Below, in pieces: positions 9,239 to 17,540 of a DNA stretch of 64,000 nt. How positions within the stretch are numbered: the first letter of the stretch is position 1; each line of letters starts with the position of its first letter. The notes below the pieces were generated by a model. That model saw nothing but the letters and a program-made list of their open reading frames with translations. It ran no database searches and was not told the origin of the DNA. The position numbers and the translations under genes were made by a program. Source of the stretch: an uncultured Paraprevotella sp. Its GTDB lineage: Bacteria; Bacteroidota; Bacteroidia; Bacteroidales; Bacteroidaceae. The stretch is taken from contig CALULA010000002.1 of the NCBI GenBank assembly GCA_944321365.1, positions 266,581 through 330,580 of the forward strand. The letters are read 5' to 3'.

Positions 9239-9326
9239 TGCGGAAAGCCGGAGCCGTCTCTGCGCAAGAACGGGAGCGGCTTTCCGCAAGAAAGGCTGCG
9301 GTTGTGCGCACAGTCGGTTCCTGGCT
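9239..9326. repeat. 22-bp-phased TGCGCA-type dyad array A2
   Basis: Four units start at 9239 (TGCGGA), 9261 (TGCGCA), 9283 (TCCGCA) and 9305 (TGCGCA), each exactly 22 bp apart. The array lies in the divergent spacer between MG2-like paralog 2 and the riboswitch. The stretch from about 9327 to 9494 is AT-rich and shows nothing else I can name. Confidence 0.65.
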
Positions 9327-9494
9327 TCCCCTTAGGGTGTTGGAGACAATTGGAAAATGCAGCGGAAATATCTTTTTGGAAAATTTTATTTCCGCTTTCT
9401 TCAGTCTTAGTTCTTGTAATCTATTGGTTATGAATCGCATGATATTTTTATAAAAATAGTAATAGAAAACTTTTATATAAAAAGGAAGAAAAAG

Positions 9495-9526
9495 TTTGCA
9501 CGTAAAGCGCAAATGATGTACCTTTG
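9495..9526 (+). promoter_or_regulatory. Bacteroidetes-type promoter of the riboswitch-nrdDG operon
   Basis: TTTG at 9495-9498 (-33 element) and TACCTTTG at 9519-9526 (-7 element, consensus TAnnTTTG) are separated by 20 bp. Transcription should begin near 9533, just before the riboswitch. Confidence 0.7.
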
Positions 9527-9532
9527 CCCGTG

Positions 9533-9760
9533 TTCAGGTGCTTCGGTCGTCATTCGGCGGTCGGAGTGAAAAGGGAACAGGGTGAAAATCCCTGACAGAC
9601 CTGCTGCTGTGAGCTTCTTTTGTATGCGCCTCATGGTGACTGTATCCCACTGTTTTGCCGGGCAAAGCGGGAAGGGCATGAGGCCGGAGCGAGTCAGAAG
9701 ACCTGCCTGGACAGTGACGCCGATGTCTCTCAGGATTCAGGGACAGACGGTCGGGAGAAA
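9533..9760 (+). promoter_or_regulatory. cobalamin riboswitch
   Basis: The leader carries the conserved cobalamin aptamer elements. The core GGGTGAAAATCCCTGACAG and the following CCTGCTGCTGTGA lie at about 9580-9612, and the B12 box GAGTCAGAAGACCTGCC at 9691-9707. The spacing and order fit the adenosylcobalamin family. Downstream, CCCCTTT (9792-9798) pairs with AAAGGGG (9809-9815); this hairpin before the ribosome site may be part of the expression platform, although no terminator T-run follows it. The switch controls nrdD-nrdG, so cobalamin is predicted to repress the B12-independent anaerobic reductase. Confidence 0.9.
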
Positions 9761-9848
9761 TAATTAATGGTGTGATATGCGACCAGAACGCCCCCTTTTG
9801 GCTGACGTAAAGGGGACGGACGGTGTCGGCTTAAAGGAAAGCAAGTTT

Positions 9849-12059
9849 ATGATACAGACTGTGGTTAAGAGAGACGGGCGCATTGTGGGTTTCAATGCAC
9901 AGAAAATCGGTGATGCCGTGCGCAAGGCAATGGTGCATACCGAGGCCGGAGAGAACGAGGAACTGATACATCTGATCTGTGAGCATGTAGCCAATCGCGG
10001 CAAGGCACAGATGACGGTGGAGGAGATTCAGGACGCCGTGGAGATGGAACTGATGAAGAGCCGGCGCAAGGATGTGGCCCAGAAGTACATCGCCTACCGC
10101 AATCAGCGCAGCATTGCCCGCAAGGCCAAGACGCGCGATGTCTTTCTGGAAATCATTAACATCAAGTCGAACGACGTGACCCGCGAGAACGCCAACATGA
10201 ACGCTGATACACCGGCCGGCATGATGATGAAGTTCGCCAGCGAGACCACCAAGCCTTTCGTGGACGATTATCTGCTGAGCGAGGAGGTGAAGGAGGCCGT
10301 CCGGGACAACTATCTGCACATCCACGACAAGGACTATTATCCCACGAAGAGTCTCACTTGCGTACAGCATCCCCTCGACCGCATCCTGACGCACGGCTTT
10401 TCGGCAGGTCACGGTGAGTCGCGTCCGGCCAGGCGTATCGAGACAGCCAGCATACTGGCCTGCATCTCCATGGAGACGGCGCAGAACGAGATGCACGGCG
10501 GGCAGGCCATTCCGGCACTGGACTTCTATCTGGCACCCTACGTGCGTGCCAGTTTCGTGGAAGAGGTGAAGGTACTGGAGGAACTGTACGGGGCCGACTT
10601 CTCGCATCTGTATGACCGGCAGGTGGCCGACTTCGTGACCCGTCCGCTGGACGGTCTCGCGGGCGAGGAGCGCATCCTGCAGCATGCCATGAACAAAACC
10701 GTGGCCCGCGTGCACCAGGCCATGGAGGCTTTTATACACAATATGAACACGATACACTCGCGTGGAGGCAACCAGGTGGTGTTCAGTTCCGTGAATTATG
10801 GAACGGACACTTCTGCCGAAGGGCGTTGCATCATCCGCGAAATCCTGCGCAGCACCTACGAGGGTGTAGGCAACGGCGAGACGGCCATCTTTCCCATTCA
10901 GATCTGGAAGAAGAAAAGGGGTGTGAACTATCTGCCAACCGACCCTAATTACGACTTATATCAGTATGCCTGTAAAGTGACCGCTCGCCGTTTTTTCCCC
11001 AATTTCATCAATCTTGATGCTACATTCAACCGGCATGAAGACTGGCGGCCTGATGACCCCAAGCGTTACCTGTATGAGACTGCTACGATGGGATGCCGTA
11101 CGCGAGTCTTTGAAAACCGTTTCGGACCGAAGACGTCCGTGGGGCGCGGCAACCTTTCCTTCTCCACGCTCAACATCGTGCGGCTGGCCATTGAGTGCAT
11201 GCCGATAACCGACAAGGAGGAGCGCATTGCCCGCTTCTTCGCCCGGCTGGACCATTTGCTGGAGATAGCGGCCCGTCAGCTGCACGAACGGATGGAGTTC
11301 CAGAAGACGGCTTTTGCCAAGCAGTTCCCGCTGGTGATGAGCGCACTCTGGCTGGGCTGCGAGAAACTGAAGCCCAACGATACCATTGCCTCCGTCATCA
11401 ACCAAGGCACGCTGGGCATCGGCTTCATCGGGCTGGCGGAATGTCTGGTGGCACTGGTGGGCAAGCACCACGGCGAGTCGGAGGAGGCGCAGGAGCTGGG
11501 ACTGCGCATTGTGACTTACATGCGCGACCGTGCCAACGAGTTCTCCGAACTTTACCAGCACAATTATAGTGTGCTGGCCACGCCGGCCGAGGGACTGGCC
11601 GGACGGTTCACCCGTGCCGACCGCAAGAAGTTCGGCATCCTGCCGGGCATCACCGACCGTGAGTATTACACCAACTCCAACCACGTGCCGGTCTACTACA
11701 AGTGCAGCGCGCGCCACAAGGCCGAGGTGGAGGCGCCCTATCACAACCTGACCCGCGGCGGACACATCTTCTATGTGGAGATTGACGGTGACGCCACGCA
11801 CAACCCGGAGGTCATCATGCGGGTGGTGGACATGATGGACCGTTACAACATGGGTTACGGGTCGGTGAATCACAACCGTAACCGCTGTATGGATTGCGGC
11901 TATGAGAATGCGGACGAAGGGCTGGAGGTGTGCCCCAAGTGCGGCAGCAGGAACATCGACCGCCTGCAGCGCATCACCGGCTATCTGGTGGGCACCACCG
12001 ACCGTTGGAACAAGGCCAAACTGGCGGAGCTGAACGACCGTGTGGTGCATGAACGCTGA
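9849..12059 (+). CDS. nrdD: anaerobic (class III) ribonucleoside-triphosphate reductase
   Basis: NrdD reduces ribonucleotides to deoxyribonucleotides under anoxia using a glycyl radical. The 736-residue protein starts with an ATP-cone domain (MIQTVVKRDGRIVGFNAQKI, about residues 1-90) for allosteric control. A large catalytic domain follows. Near the C-terminus are the zinc cysteines (CMDCGYENADEGLEVCPKC) and the glycyl-radical motif RITGYLVG with the radical Gly at about 711. I chose the ATG at 9849, which follows AAAGGAAAG; the open frame extends to 9777 but that part belongs to the leader. nrdG follows after 17 bp. The cobalamin riboswitch upstream sets expression. Confidence 0.95.
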   Translation: MIQTVVKRDGRIVGFNAQKIGDAVRKAMVHTEAGENEELIHLICEHVANRGKAQMTVEEIQDAVEMELMKSRRKDVAQKYIAYRNQRSIARKAKTRDVFLEIINIKSNDVTRENANMNADTPAGMMMKFASETTKPFVDDYLLSEEVKEAVRDNYLHIHDKDYYPTKSLTCVQHPLDRILTHGFSAGHGESRPARRIETASILACISMETAQNEMHGGQAIPALDFYLAPYVRASFVEEVKVLEELYGADFSHLYDRQVADFVTRPLDGLAGEERILQHAMNKTVARVHQAMEAFIHNMNTIHSRGGNQVVFSSVNYGTDTSAEGRCIIREILRSTYEGVGNGETAIFPIQIWKKKRGVNYLPTDPNYDLYQYACKVTARRFFPNFINLDATFNRHEDWRPDDPKRYLYETATMGCRTRVFENRFGPKTSVGRGNLSFSTLNIVRLAIECMPITDKEERIARFFARLDHLLEIAARQLHERMEFQKTAFAKQFPLVMSALWLGCEKLKPNDTIASVINQGTLGIGFIGLAECLVALVGKHHGESEEAQELGLRIVTYMRDRANEFSELYQHNYSVLATPAEGLAGRFTRADRKKFGILPGITDREYYTNSNHVPVYYKCSARHKAEVEAPYHNLTRGGHIFYVEIDGDATHNPEVIMRVVDMMDRYNMGYGSVNHNRNRCMDCGYENADEGLEVCPKCGSRNIDRLQRITGYLVGTTDRWNKAKLAELNDRVVHER

Positions 12060-12076
12060 CGGAGGGAGTACAGACT

Positions 12077-12568
12077 ATGATTTCTGTCATCAAGATAATG
12101 GAGGATACCACGGTGGACGGACCAGGCTTCCGCACCACCGTCTACGCCGCAGGCTGTCCCAACGCCTGCCCCGGCTGTCATAACCCACAGTCATGGGACA
12201 TCAGGGCCGGACGCATGATGACCACGGAGGACATTATGCAGGTCATCCGTGCCGATGAGTTTGCCGACGTCACTTTCAGCGGGGGCGACCCCATGTTCCA
12301 GCCGGAGGGCTTTGCCGAACTGGCGCGTGCCGTGAAGCGCGAGACGGGCAAGAACATCTGGTGCTACACGGGCTACACGTTCGAGGCTTTGCGGCGCAAC
12401 CGCAGTCAGGCCGAGCTGCTGCAGTACATTGATGTGCTGGTGGACGGCCCGTACGTGGAGGCGCAGCGCGACACCGACCTGTGCTTCCGGGGCAGCCGCA
12501 ACCAGCGTCTGGTGGACGTGCAGGCTTCCTTGCGCGAGGACCGTGTGGTGCTCTATACCTTGCCGTAA
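12077..12568 (+). CDS. nrdG: anaerobic ribonucleotide reductase activating protein
   Basis: NrdG is the radical-SAM enzyme that installs the glycyl radical on NrdD. The 163-residue protein has the cluster-binding CxxxCxxC motif as Cys27, Cys31 and Cys34 (CPNACPGCHNPQSWD) and the usual FSGGDP-type segment further on (VTFSGGDPMFQPEG). A GGAGG ribosome site precedes the start. It is the last gene of the riboswitch-controlled operon and ends before a strong hairpin. Confidence 0.95.
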   Translation: MISVIKIMEDTTVDGPGFRTTVYAAGCPNACPGCHNPQSWDIRAGRMMTTEDIMQVIRADEFADVTFSGGDPMFQPEGFAELARAVKRETGKNIWCYTGYTFEALRRNRSQAELLQYIDVLVDGPYVEAQRDTDLCFRGSRNQRLVDVQASLREDRVVLYTLP

Positions 12569-12617
12569 TGATTATAAGAGGATGCTGTTCTTAGAGCAGC
12601 GGTGAAGGAAAAATAAG

Positions 12618-12666
12618 GAACGGACACGAATGCCATCTCTATGGAGAGAAGCATTCGTGTCCGTTC
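12618..12666. terminator. shared hairpin between convergent genes
   Basis: A perfect 16-bp inverted repeat (12618-12633 with 12651-12666) lies between nrdG (+) and the endonuclease gene (-). On the minus strand it is followed by CTTATTTTTCC, and on the plus strand by an A/T-rich stretch, so it may serve both directions. Confidence 0.65.
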
Positions 12667-12738
12667 TAAATAACAGCTTGTCCTTTATCCGGACATGTCG
12701 TTCAGGAAAGTTGCAGTCTTGAGCCGTTGTCTTTCTTC

Positions 12739-14457
12739 TTATGGTCTGATGTATTTGTTGTTGTTGATGACATATACACCTTTTTTTAAACCATCCAGTG
12801 CATGGTCGGCAGGGACATTGCGGCGGATGAGCCGACCGTCGAGGGTATAGACGTTCACCTGAGCCTGTATGGAGGTCTGCCGACTGGGGGCAATGGCTGT
12901 TGTAGAGCTGTTGACATAGAGTGTCACGGCAGTCTGTTTGCTCTCGTAGCAGGCGAAACGGGGCGACTGGGCGTTGTATTGTATGGTGCGTCGGGGGTAG
13001 GCTTTGTTGGCGATCTGCGCTTCTCCGGAACTTAGTGTGATGGACCATTGTGCATTGGAAGCTTCAGCCGTAGATGAGGCGTATAGCTTGTTGCCATTGC
13101 TTTCTAATGAGAGGTAGACCTGTGATGCGGCATCATAGAGCGTGTAAGCTCCGGCTGTCCCGCCGAGCGTCAGCTGGTAGGGCAGGCCTTGCGTGCCTGT
13201 TTCCGTCTGTATCGTGCCACCCTGGATGTGGATGTCGGCGTAGCCCCGGATGTCGTCGTCGGCAGCTCCCATGGCTGTCCCTTCGCTTTCGCATACAATC
13301 AGGTAGCGGTAGCCGGGGCGCAGGTCCTCCGCCGAAGTCACCTTGCGGAACGTCTGCGCGCCTTCTTCGGGCGGGGTGGTCATCAGTGTATAGGTGGCAC
13401 TGACGGTGGGGCTGACTTTGTCGTCCTTCATGGCGTAGGCCTCAATGGTGGTGGCCTCCCCGACGGTCACGCTGACGGGCGGCTCTTCCGTGCGCAGCCC
13501 GCCGCCGTTCACGGAATAGACGATATAGGCACCGTCGGTTTCGCAGCCGATGGTCACGACCGTTCCGGAAGGCACGCTGCCGGCTGCCGGTGTGAAGGTA
13601 GGTGTGGCCACATCGGGGGCGGGGGTGTCTCCGCCGCCCTCCTCGTAGTTGTCCGGGTCGAAGGCCACGTCTGTCTTGTCACCCCACACGTATTGTTCCA
13701 GTCCGGGAAAGTCGATGTAGGGGTTACGGTTGCCTTGTATACGGTAGACGGCGTTGTTGCGGGCCGTCTCTTTATCGCTCACGGGGTCCTCAGCCGACCA
13801 GCGGAGCAGCATATCGAGTGCCCATTGTGTGAAGCCGGGGTAGCTCCTGCCGTCCAGCATGTCGCTGTTCCAGCCGGAGATGCGGTTTTCGTAGCAGGTG
13901 ACCATATAAAAATAGGTGCGGGCAAAGTCGCCTTTATATTCGTCAGCCGGTTCGAACACCGTACCGCTATAATCGCTGACTGACGATGGGCCGAGGCGAC
14001 TGAAGCCATCATCGGATGTATAAGTGGGGCGGTCGGTCTCGCCGAACGGATAATTGCTGCGGCGGTTGTTCACATAGCCGTCCGTGGGATAAAGATGAAA
14101 CAAGTCGGTGTACATGGGGCTGGCGTCGTTGAACCAGCTTTTGGGAAATGAGTGCTCGCGGTTGTAGCAGTCGCCCTCGCCCTTGTAGTTACCGCATTGG
14201 TCGCTGACGAAAGTGAAGTCTGTTGTGGAAGAATACATGTCCCACACCTTGCCGTCCTCGCGCACGTCGGTCTTCGTGAAGTCGTCCCACAGGTCACCGT
14301 AGCTTCTCACCGTGTGGTCGGTGATGATGTCGTAGAGGGCGGTCTTCAGTTCTGCGCCGTGGTCGCCGCTTGCCGGTGCGTAGTAGCTGTCGGGTATCTG
14401 CGCGCTCATCTGTATGCAGATACAGCAGAGGGTATAGACAGATAGAATGCGTTTCAT
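12739..14457 (-). CDS. secreted endonuclease I with chitobiase-like domain and sorting tail
   Basis: A 572-residue secreted nuclease. Residues 1-19 are a signal peptide. Residues 20-260 form an endonuclease I domain, with the catalytic segment DCYNREHSFPKSWF at about 96-109 (Arg100, Glu101, His102). At about residues 280-360 is a CHB_HEX_C-like beta-sandwich (PTFTPAAGSVPSGTVVTI). The last 50 residues (VNVYTLDGRLIRRNVP, GLKKGVYVINNNKY) resemble a Bacteroidetes C-terminal sorting tail. The likely role is degradation of extracellular DNA for nutrients. A TACCTTAG element near 14489-14496 on the minus strand could be the -7 box. Confidence 0.85.
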   Translation of the reverse strand: MKRILSVYTLCCICIQMSAQIPDSYYAPASGDHGAELKTALYDIITDHTVRSYGDLWDDFTKTDVREDGKVWDMYSSTTDFTFVSDQCGNYKGEGDCYNREHSFPKSWFNDASPMYTDLFHLYPTDGYVNNRRSNYPFGETDRPTYTSDDGFSRLGPSSVSDYSGTVFEPADEYKGDFARTYFYMVTCYENRISGWNSDMLDGRSYPGFTQWALDMLLRWSAEDPVSDKETARNNAVYRIQGNRNPYIDFPGLEQYVWGDKTDVAFDPDNYEEGGGDTPAPDVATPTFTPAAGSVPSGTVVTIGCETDGAYIVYSVNGGGLRTEEPPVSVTVGEATTIEAYAMKDDKVSPTVSATYTLMTTPPEEGAQTFRKVTSAEDLRPGYRYLIVCESEGTAMGAADDDIRGYADIHIQGGTIQTETGTQGLPYQLTLGGTAGAYTLYDAASQVYLSLESNGNKLYASSTAEASNAQWSITLSSGEAQIANKAYPRRTIQYNAQSPRFACYESKQTAVTLYVNSSTTAIAPSRQTSIQAQVNVYTLDGRLIRRNVPADHALDGLKKGVYVINNNKYIRP

Positions 14458-14710
14458 GTTCGATTGCTTTTTTCAAATGAATGTGCTAAGGTACGAAAAA
14501 AATATATTCTGAAGTATCGTCGGCAGTGAGATTTTCATTAGATGTAGTTGAGCGGGCGATTTGCATGGCAATGTTGTTACAACTGGTGTATGGTTCTGCG
14601 GAGGTTTCCGGATGTAGTTTCATGGGCATAAGGGAATGTGCGGGAGCGCATGGCGTTTGTTGCACTGTCGTCGGAAGGGGGAAGCTGCATGTGATTCTGA
14701 GGTGTTTGGA
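14458..14710. other. intergenic spacer without a recognisable gene
   Basis: Apart from a possible -7 box for the endonuclease gene near 14489-14496, I see no gene, repeat or RNA here. Short open frames are present but have no recognisable protein character. Confidence 0.5.
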
Positions 14711-14750
14711 TAAAAAAACAGACAATCCTGCTGTGAAAAGGATTGTCTGT
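14711..14750 (-). terminator. intrinsic terminator of bipA
   Basis: ACAGACAATCC (14718-14728) pairs perfectly with GGATTGTCTGT (14740-14750). Read on the minus strand the hairpin is followed by a run of seven T. Confidence 0.85.
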
Positions 14751-14778
14751 TGGTATGTGCCGGGCTTTTATGGCTGGT

Positions 14779-16581
14779 TTAGCTGCGGTTGGCCCGTTTC
14801 CGTTCCGTATGGTCGAGGATGATTTTGCGCATTCTCATGCTTTTGGGCGTCACTTCCACATACTCGTCTTCGCGTATGTATTCCAATGCTTCCTCAAGCG
14901 AGAGCTTTACAGCCGGGACGATGCGTGCTTTTTCGTCGGAGCCTGACGCACGCATGTTCGTGAGCTGTTTGCTCTTGGTGACATTCACTACAAGGTCATT
15001 TTCGTGGATGTGCTCTCCTACGATTTGGCCGGCGTAGACTTGTTCCTGCGGTTCGATGAAGAATTTGCCCCGGTCTTGCAGGTTGTTGATGGCATAGGCG
15101 AAGGCGGTTCCGCTTTCCAATGCTATCATAACGCCATTGCTGCGCCTGCTGATGTCGCCCTTGTAGGGCTGATACTCTTTGAAGCGGTGCGCCATAATGG
15201 CTTCTCCCTGACTGGCGGTAAGCACGTTGGTGCGCAAGCCGATGATGCCTCGCGAGGGAATGTCGAATTCTATGTCTACCCGATCGCCGCGTGTTTCCAT
15301 CGATGTCATTTCACCTTTACGGCGTGTCACCATGTCAATCATCTTGCTGGCGAACTCTTCGGGCACGTTGATGGTGAGCTCTTCTATAGGCTCACACTTC
15401 TGACCGTCTATTTCTTTGTAGATGACCTGCGGTTGTCCCACCTGCAACTCGTAGCCTTCTCGCCGCATGGTTTCTATGAGGACGGAGAGGTGCAGCACGC
15501 CGCGTCCGGCCACTATCCAGCGGTCGTTATAACCTTCGGGCACCGTGACGCGCAAGGCAAGGTTCTTCTCCAGTTCTTTTACCAGTCGGTCATTGATATG
15601 GCGACTGGTACAGAACTTGCCTTCCTTGCCGAAAAACGGCGAGTCGTTGATGGTGAAAAGCATGCTCATGGTCGGTTCGTCAATAGTGATGGGGGGCAAC
15701 GGTTCCGGATTCTCGTAGTCACAGATGGTGTCGCCGATTTCAAAATTCTCCAGTCCGACGATGGCACAGATGTCGCCCGATGAGACTTCAGACGTTTTCT
15801 GGCGTCCCATACCGGTAAAAGTATGCAGTTCTTTGATTTTTGTCTTTTCTTGTGAGCCATCGCGATGACTTATGGTGATGTTCATGCTTTCCCTCAGGGT
15901 GCCGCGATGTACACGTCCCACGGCGATACGTCCGGTATAGTTGGAGTAGTCCAATGAGGTGATGAGCATTTGCGGTGTACCTTCCAACTGCTTCGGGGCG
16001 GGTATATGCTCGATAATCTGGTCGAGCAGATAAGTTATGTTGTCGGTCGGCGTTTTCCAGTCCGGTCCCATCCAGTTGTTTTTGGCAGAGCCATAAACGA
16101 CGGGAAAGTCGAGCTGTTCTTCTGTCGCGTCTAAGTCGCACATCAGATCGAATACCATTTCATAGACTTCTTCCGGGCGGCAGTTGGGTTTGTCCACTTT
16201 GTTGATGACCACAATAGGTTTCAGTCCGATTTGCAGGGCTTTCTGCAACACAAATCTGGTCTGTGGCATCGGTCCTTCAAAAGCATCTACCAACAGGATG
16301 CAGCCGTCGGCCATGTTCAGCACGCGTTCTACTTCTCCGCCGAAGTCAGAGTGCCCCGGAGTGTCGATGATGTTGATTTTGGTTTCTTTATAGTTTATGG
16401 AAACATTCTTCGACAGGATGGTTATCCCGCGTTCGCGTTCCAGCTCATTGTTGTCCAGCATCAGTTCACCGGTCTGCTGGTTGTCTCGAAAAAGGTGACC
16501 GGCCAACAGCATTTTGTCTACCAGCGTAGTCTTTCCGTGGTCTACGTGGGCGATAATTGCAATGTTTCTAATGTTCTGCAT
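14779..16581 (-). CDS. typA: ribosome-associated GTPase BipA/TypA
   Basis: BipA is a translational GTPase related to EF-G that binds the ribosome and supports growth under stress and ribosome assembly. The protein of 600 residues has the usual family length. The G1 motif AHVDHGKTT is at about residues 10-18, followed by DTPGHSDF (G3) and NKVDKP (G4). EF-Tu domain II, EF-G-like domains and the BipA C-terminal domain follow. The frame is open 21 codons further upstream, but the conserved start [16 protein letters not shown] fixes the ATG at 16581. A clear -7 element lies upstream and a strong terminator downstream, so it is monocistronic. Confidence 0.95.
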   Translation of the reverse strand: MQNIRNIAIIAHVDHGKTTLVDKMLLAGHLFRDNQQTGELMLDNNELERERGITILSKNVSINYKETKINIIDTPGHSDFGGEVERVLNMADGCILLVDAFEGPMPQTRFVLQKALQIGLKPIVVINKVDKPNCRPEEVYEMVFDLMCDLDATEEQLDFPVVYGSAKNNWMGPDWKTPTDNITYLLDQIIEHIPAPKQLEGTPQMLITSLDYSNYTGRIAVGRVHRGTLRESMNITISHRDGSQEKTKIKELHTFTGMGRQKTSEVSSGDICAIVGLENFEIGDTICDYENPEPLPPITIDEPTMSMLFTINDSPFFGKEGKFCTSRHINDRLVKELEKNLALRVTVPEGYNDRWIVAGRGVLHLSVLIETMRREGYELQVGQPQVIYKEIDGQKCEPIEELTINVPEEFASKMIDMVTRRKGEMTSMETRGDRVDIEFDIPSRGIIGLRTNVLTASQGEAIMAHRFKEYQPYKGDISRRSNGVMIALESGTAFAYAINNLQDRGKFFIEPQEQVYAGQIVGEHIHENDLVVNVTKSKQLTNMRASGSDEKARIVPAVKLSLEEALEYIREDEYVEVTPKSMRMRKIILDHTERKRANRS

Positions 16582-16611
16582 ACACTTACTTATACCTGAA
16601 ATAACTGGGTG

Positions 16612-16619
16612 CAAAGGTA
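16612..16619 (-). promoter_or_regulatory. -7 element of the bipA promoter
   Basis: On the minus strand the sequence reads TACCTTTG, an exact TAnnTTTG match, about 30 bp before the start codon. No exact TTTG was found at -33, where the sequence is T-rich. Confidence 0.6.
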
Positions 16620-17088
16620 CAAAAAAACGGTGGAAAAACCGCATAAAAGACCGACAATGAAGCCGGAATGTCGGCCGATGTTTGGGTTTGCTGTCGTTTG
16701 CGGGTTTCTCTTTTCATTTGTATGAAGTGTTTTGTGTTTCATTGATTTCATCTTAGAGTGATTGATTTTCATGGTGTTGTGGCAGAGCCGTTCTGTTTGC
16801 GGGCTCTGTTTGGACCGGATGCCCGATGGCAGTTCTCTCCTGAAGATTTTTATATAAGGTAGTCGTCTCTGGTAAGCGGAGGAGGCTGAGAGTCCGGACT
16901 TTCCGGATTTTCTTCGTATGAAAGCCAGCGTGACAGGCATTTCGGTGTGAGGATGCAATGTCCGACATGGTGTATTGTATCTTTTACCATGAGCAATATG
17001 CGCTCTGTTGTGTTTGTTTCTGTTTTGGATGGGAATAGAGAAATGGATTGGTTTAGTGGGGACAAGGGCAAAAAAAACGGGGAAAACT
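16620..17088. other. long spacer between bipA and rpsO
   Basis: About 470 bp without a confident gene. A minus-strand frame at 16850-16990 could encode a 46-residue peptide (start MVKDTIHHVGHC), but it has no ribosome site or promoter box that I can see. Nothing else was recognised. Confidence 0.4.
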
Positions 17089-17119
17089 TTTGGCCGGACA
17101 GAAATTTGTAGTAACTTTG
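17089..17119 (+). promoter_or_regulatory. rpsO promoter
   Basis: TTTG at 17089-17092 and TAACTTTG at 17112-17119 are separated by 19 bp, matching the Bacteroidetes -33/-7 pattern. The leader to the rpsO start is about 35 nt. Confidence 0.75.
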
Positions 17120-17160
17120 CAACCGCTAAAAGGAGTAAAGCTTTAAAATTAAACAAAATT

Positions 17161-17430
17161 ATGTATTTAGACTCAGCAAAAAAGCAAGAAATCTTTGGAC
17201 AGTACGGGAAGTCTAACACTGATACCGGTTCTCCTGAGAGCCAGATAGCATTGTTTTCATACCGTATTTCCCACTTGACGGAGCACATGAAGCAGAACCG
17301 TAAAGATTATAGTACTGAAAGGGCTTTGACCATGCTGGTCGGTAAGCGTCGCGCTTTGTTGAATTACCTGAAGAAACGCGACATTACAAGATACCGCGCC
17401 ATCGTCAAGGCCTTGGGTCTGCGTAAGTAA
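17161..17430 (+). CDS. rpsO: 30S ribosomal protein S15
   Basis: S15 is a primary 16S rRNA-binding protein of the small subunit. The 89-residue protein has the full family pattern (TGSPESQIALFSYRISHLTEHMKQNRKDY, ALTMLVGKRRALLNYLKK), including the rRNA-contacting segment and basic C-terminus. I start at the ATG at 17161, because the longer open frame upstream runs through the promoter. A strong terminator follows. Confidence 0.97.
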   Translation: MYLDSAKKQEIFGQYGKSNTDTGSPESQIALFSYRISHLTEHMKQNRKDYSTERALTMLVGKRRALLNYLKKRDITRYRAIVKALGLRK

Positions 17431-17454
17431 TTTCGCAACCTTACTGAAGATTTA

Positions 17455-17486
17455 GCCGCTTTCCTGTCAGGGAAGCGGTTTTTTTT
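17455..17486 (+). terminator. intrinsic terminator of rpsO
   Basis: CCGCTTTCC pairs with GGGAAGCGG (one wobble) around a short loop and is followed by a run of eight T. Confidence 0.9.
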
Positions 17487-17488
17487 AG

Positions 17489-17496
17489 TACTTTTG
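17489..17496 (+). promoter_or_regulatory. possible -7 element for the YfhO gene
   Basis: TACTTTTG matches TAnnTTTG immediately after the rpsO terminator and 45 bp before the next start codon. A clear -33 TTTG was not found. Confidence 0.4.
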
Positions 17497-17540
17497 CACG
17501 CAAAGCAGAAATTTCGTATTACTTTTTTATGAGCTAAAAT

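Noticed and set aside
9067..9267. N-terminal extension of MG2-like paralog 2
   Set aside because: The frame is open but passes through array A2 and gives no signal peptide at the start; the ATG at 9066 or 9060 precedes a proper export segment.
9216..9512. Minus-strand open frame upstream of the riboswitch
   Set aside because: It is a translation of array A2 and AT-rich spacer; no protein family pattern is visible.
14639..14666. TGCGGG and TGCACT 22 bp apart as a further array
   Set aside because: Both cores are imperfect and the phase is not continued on either side.
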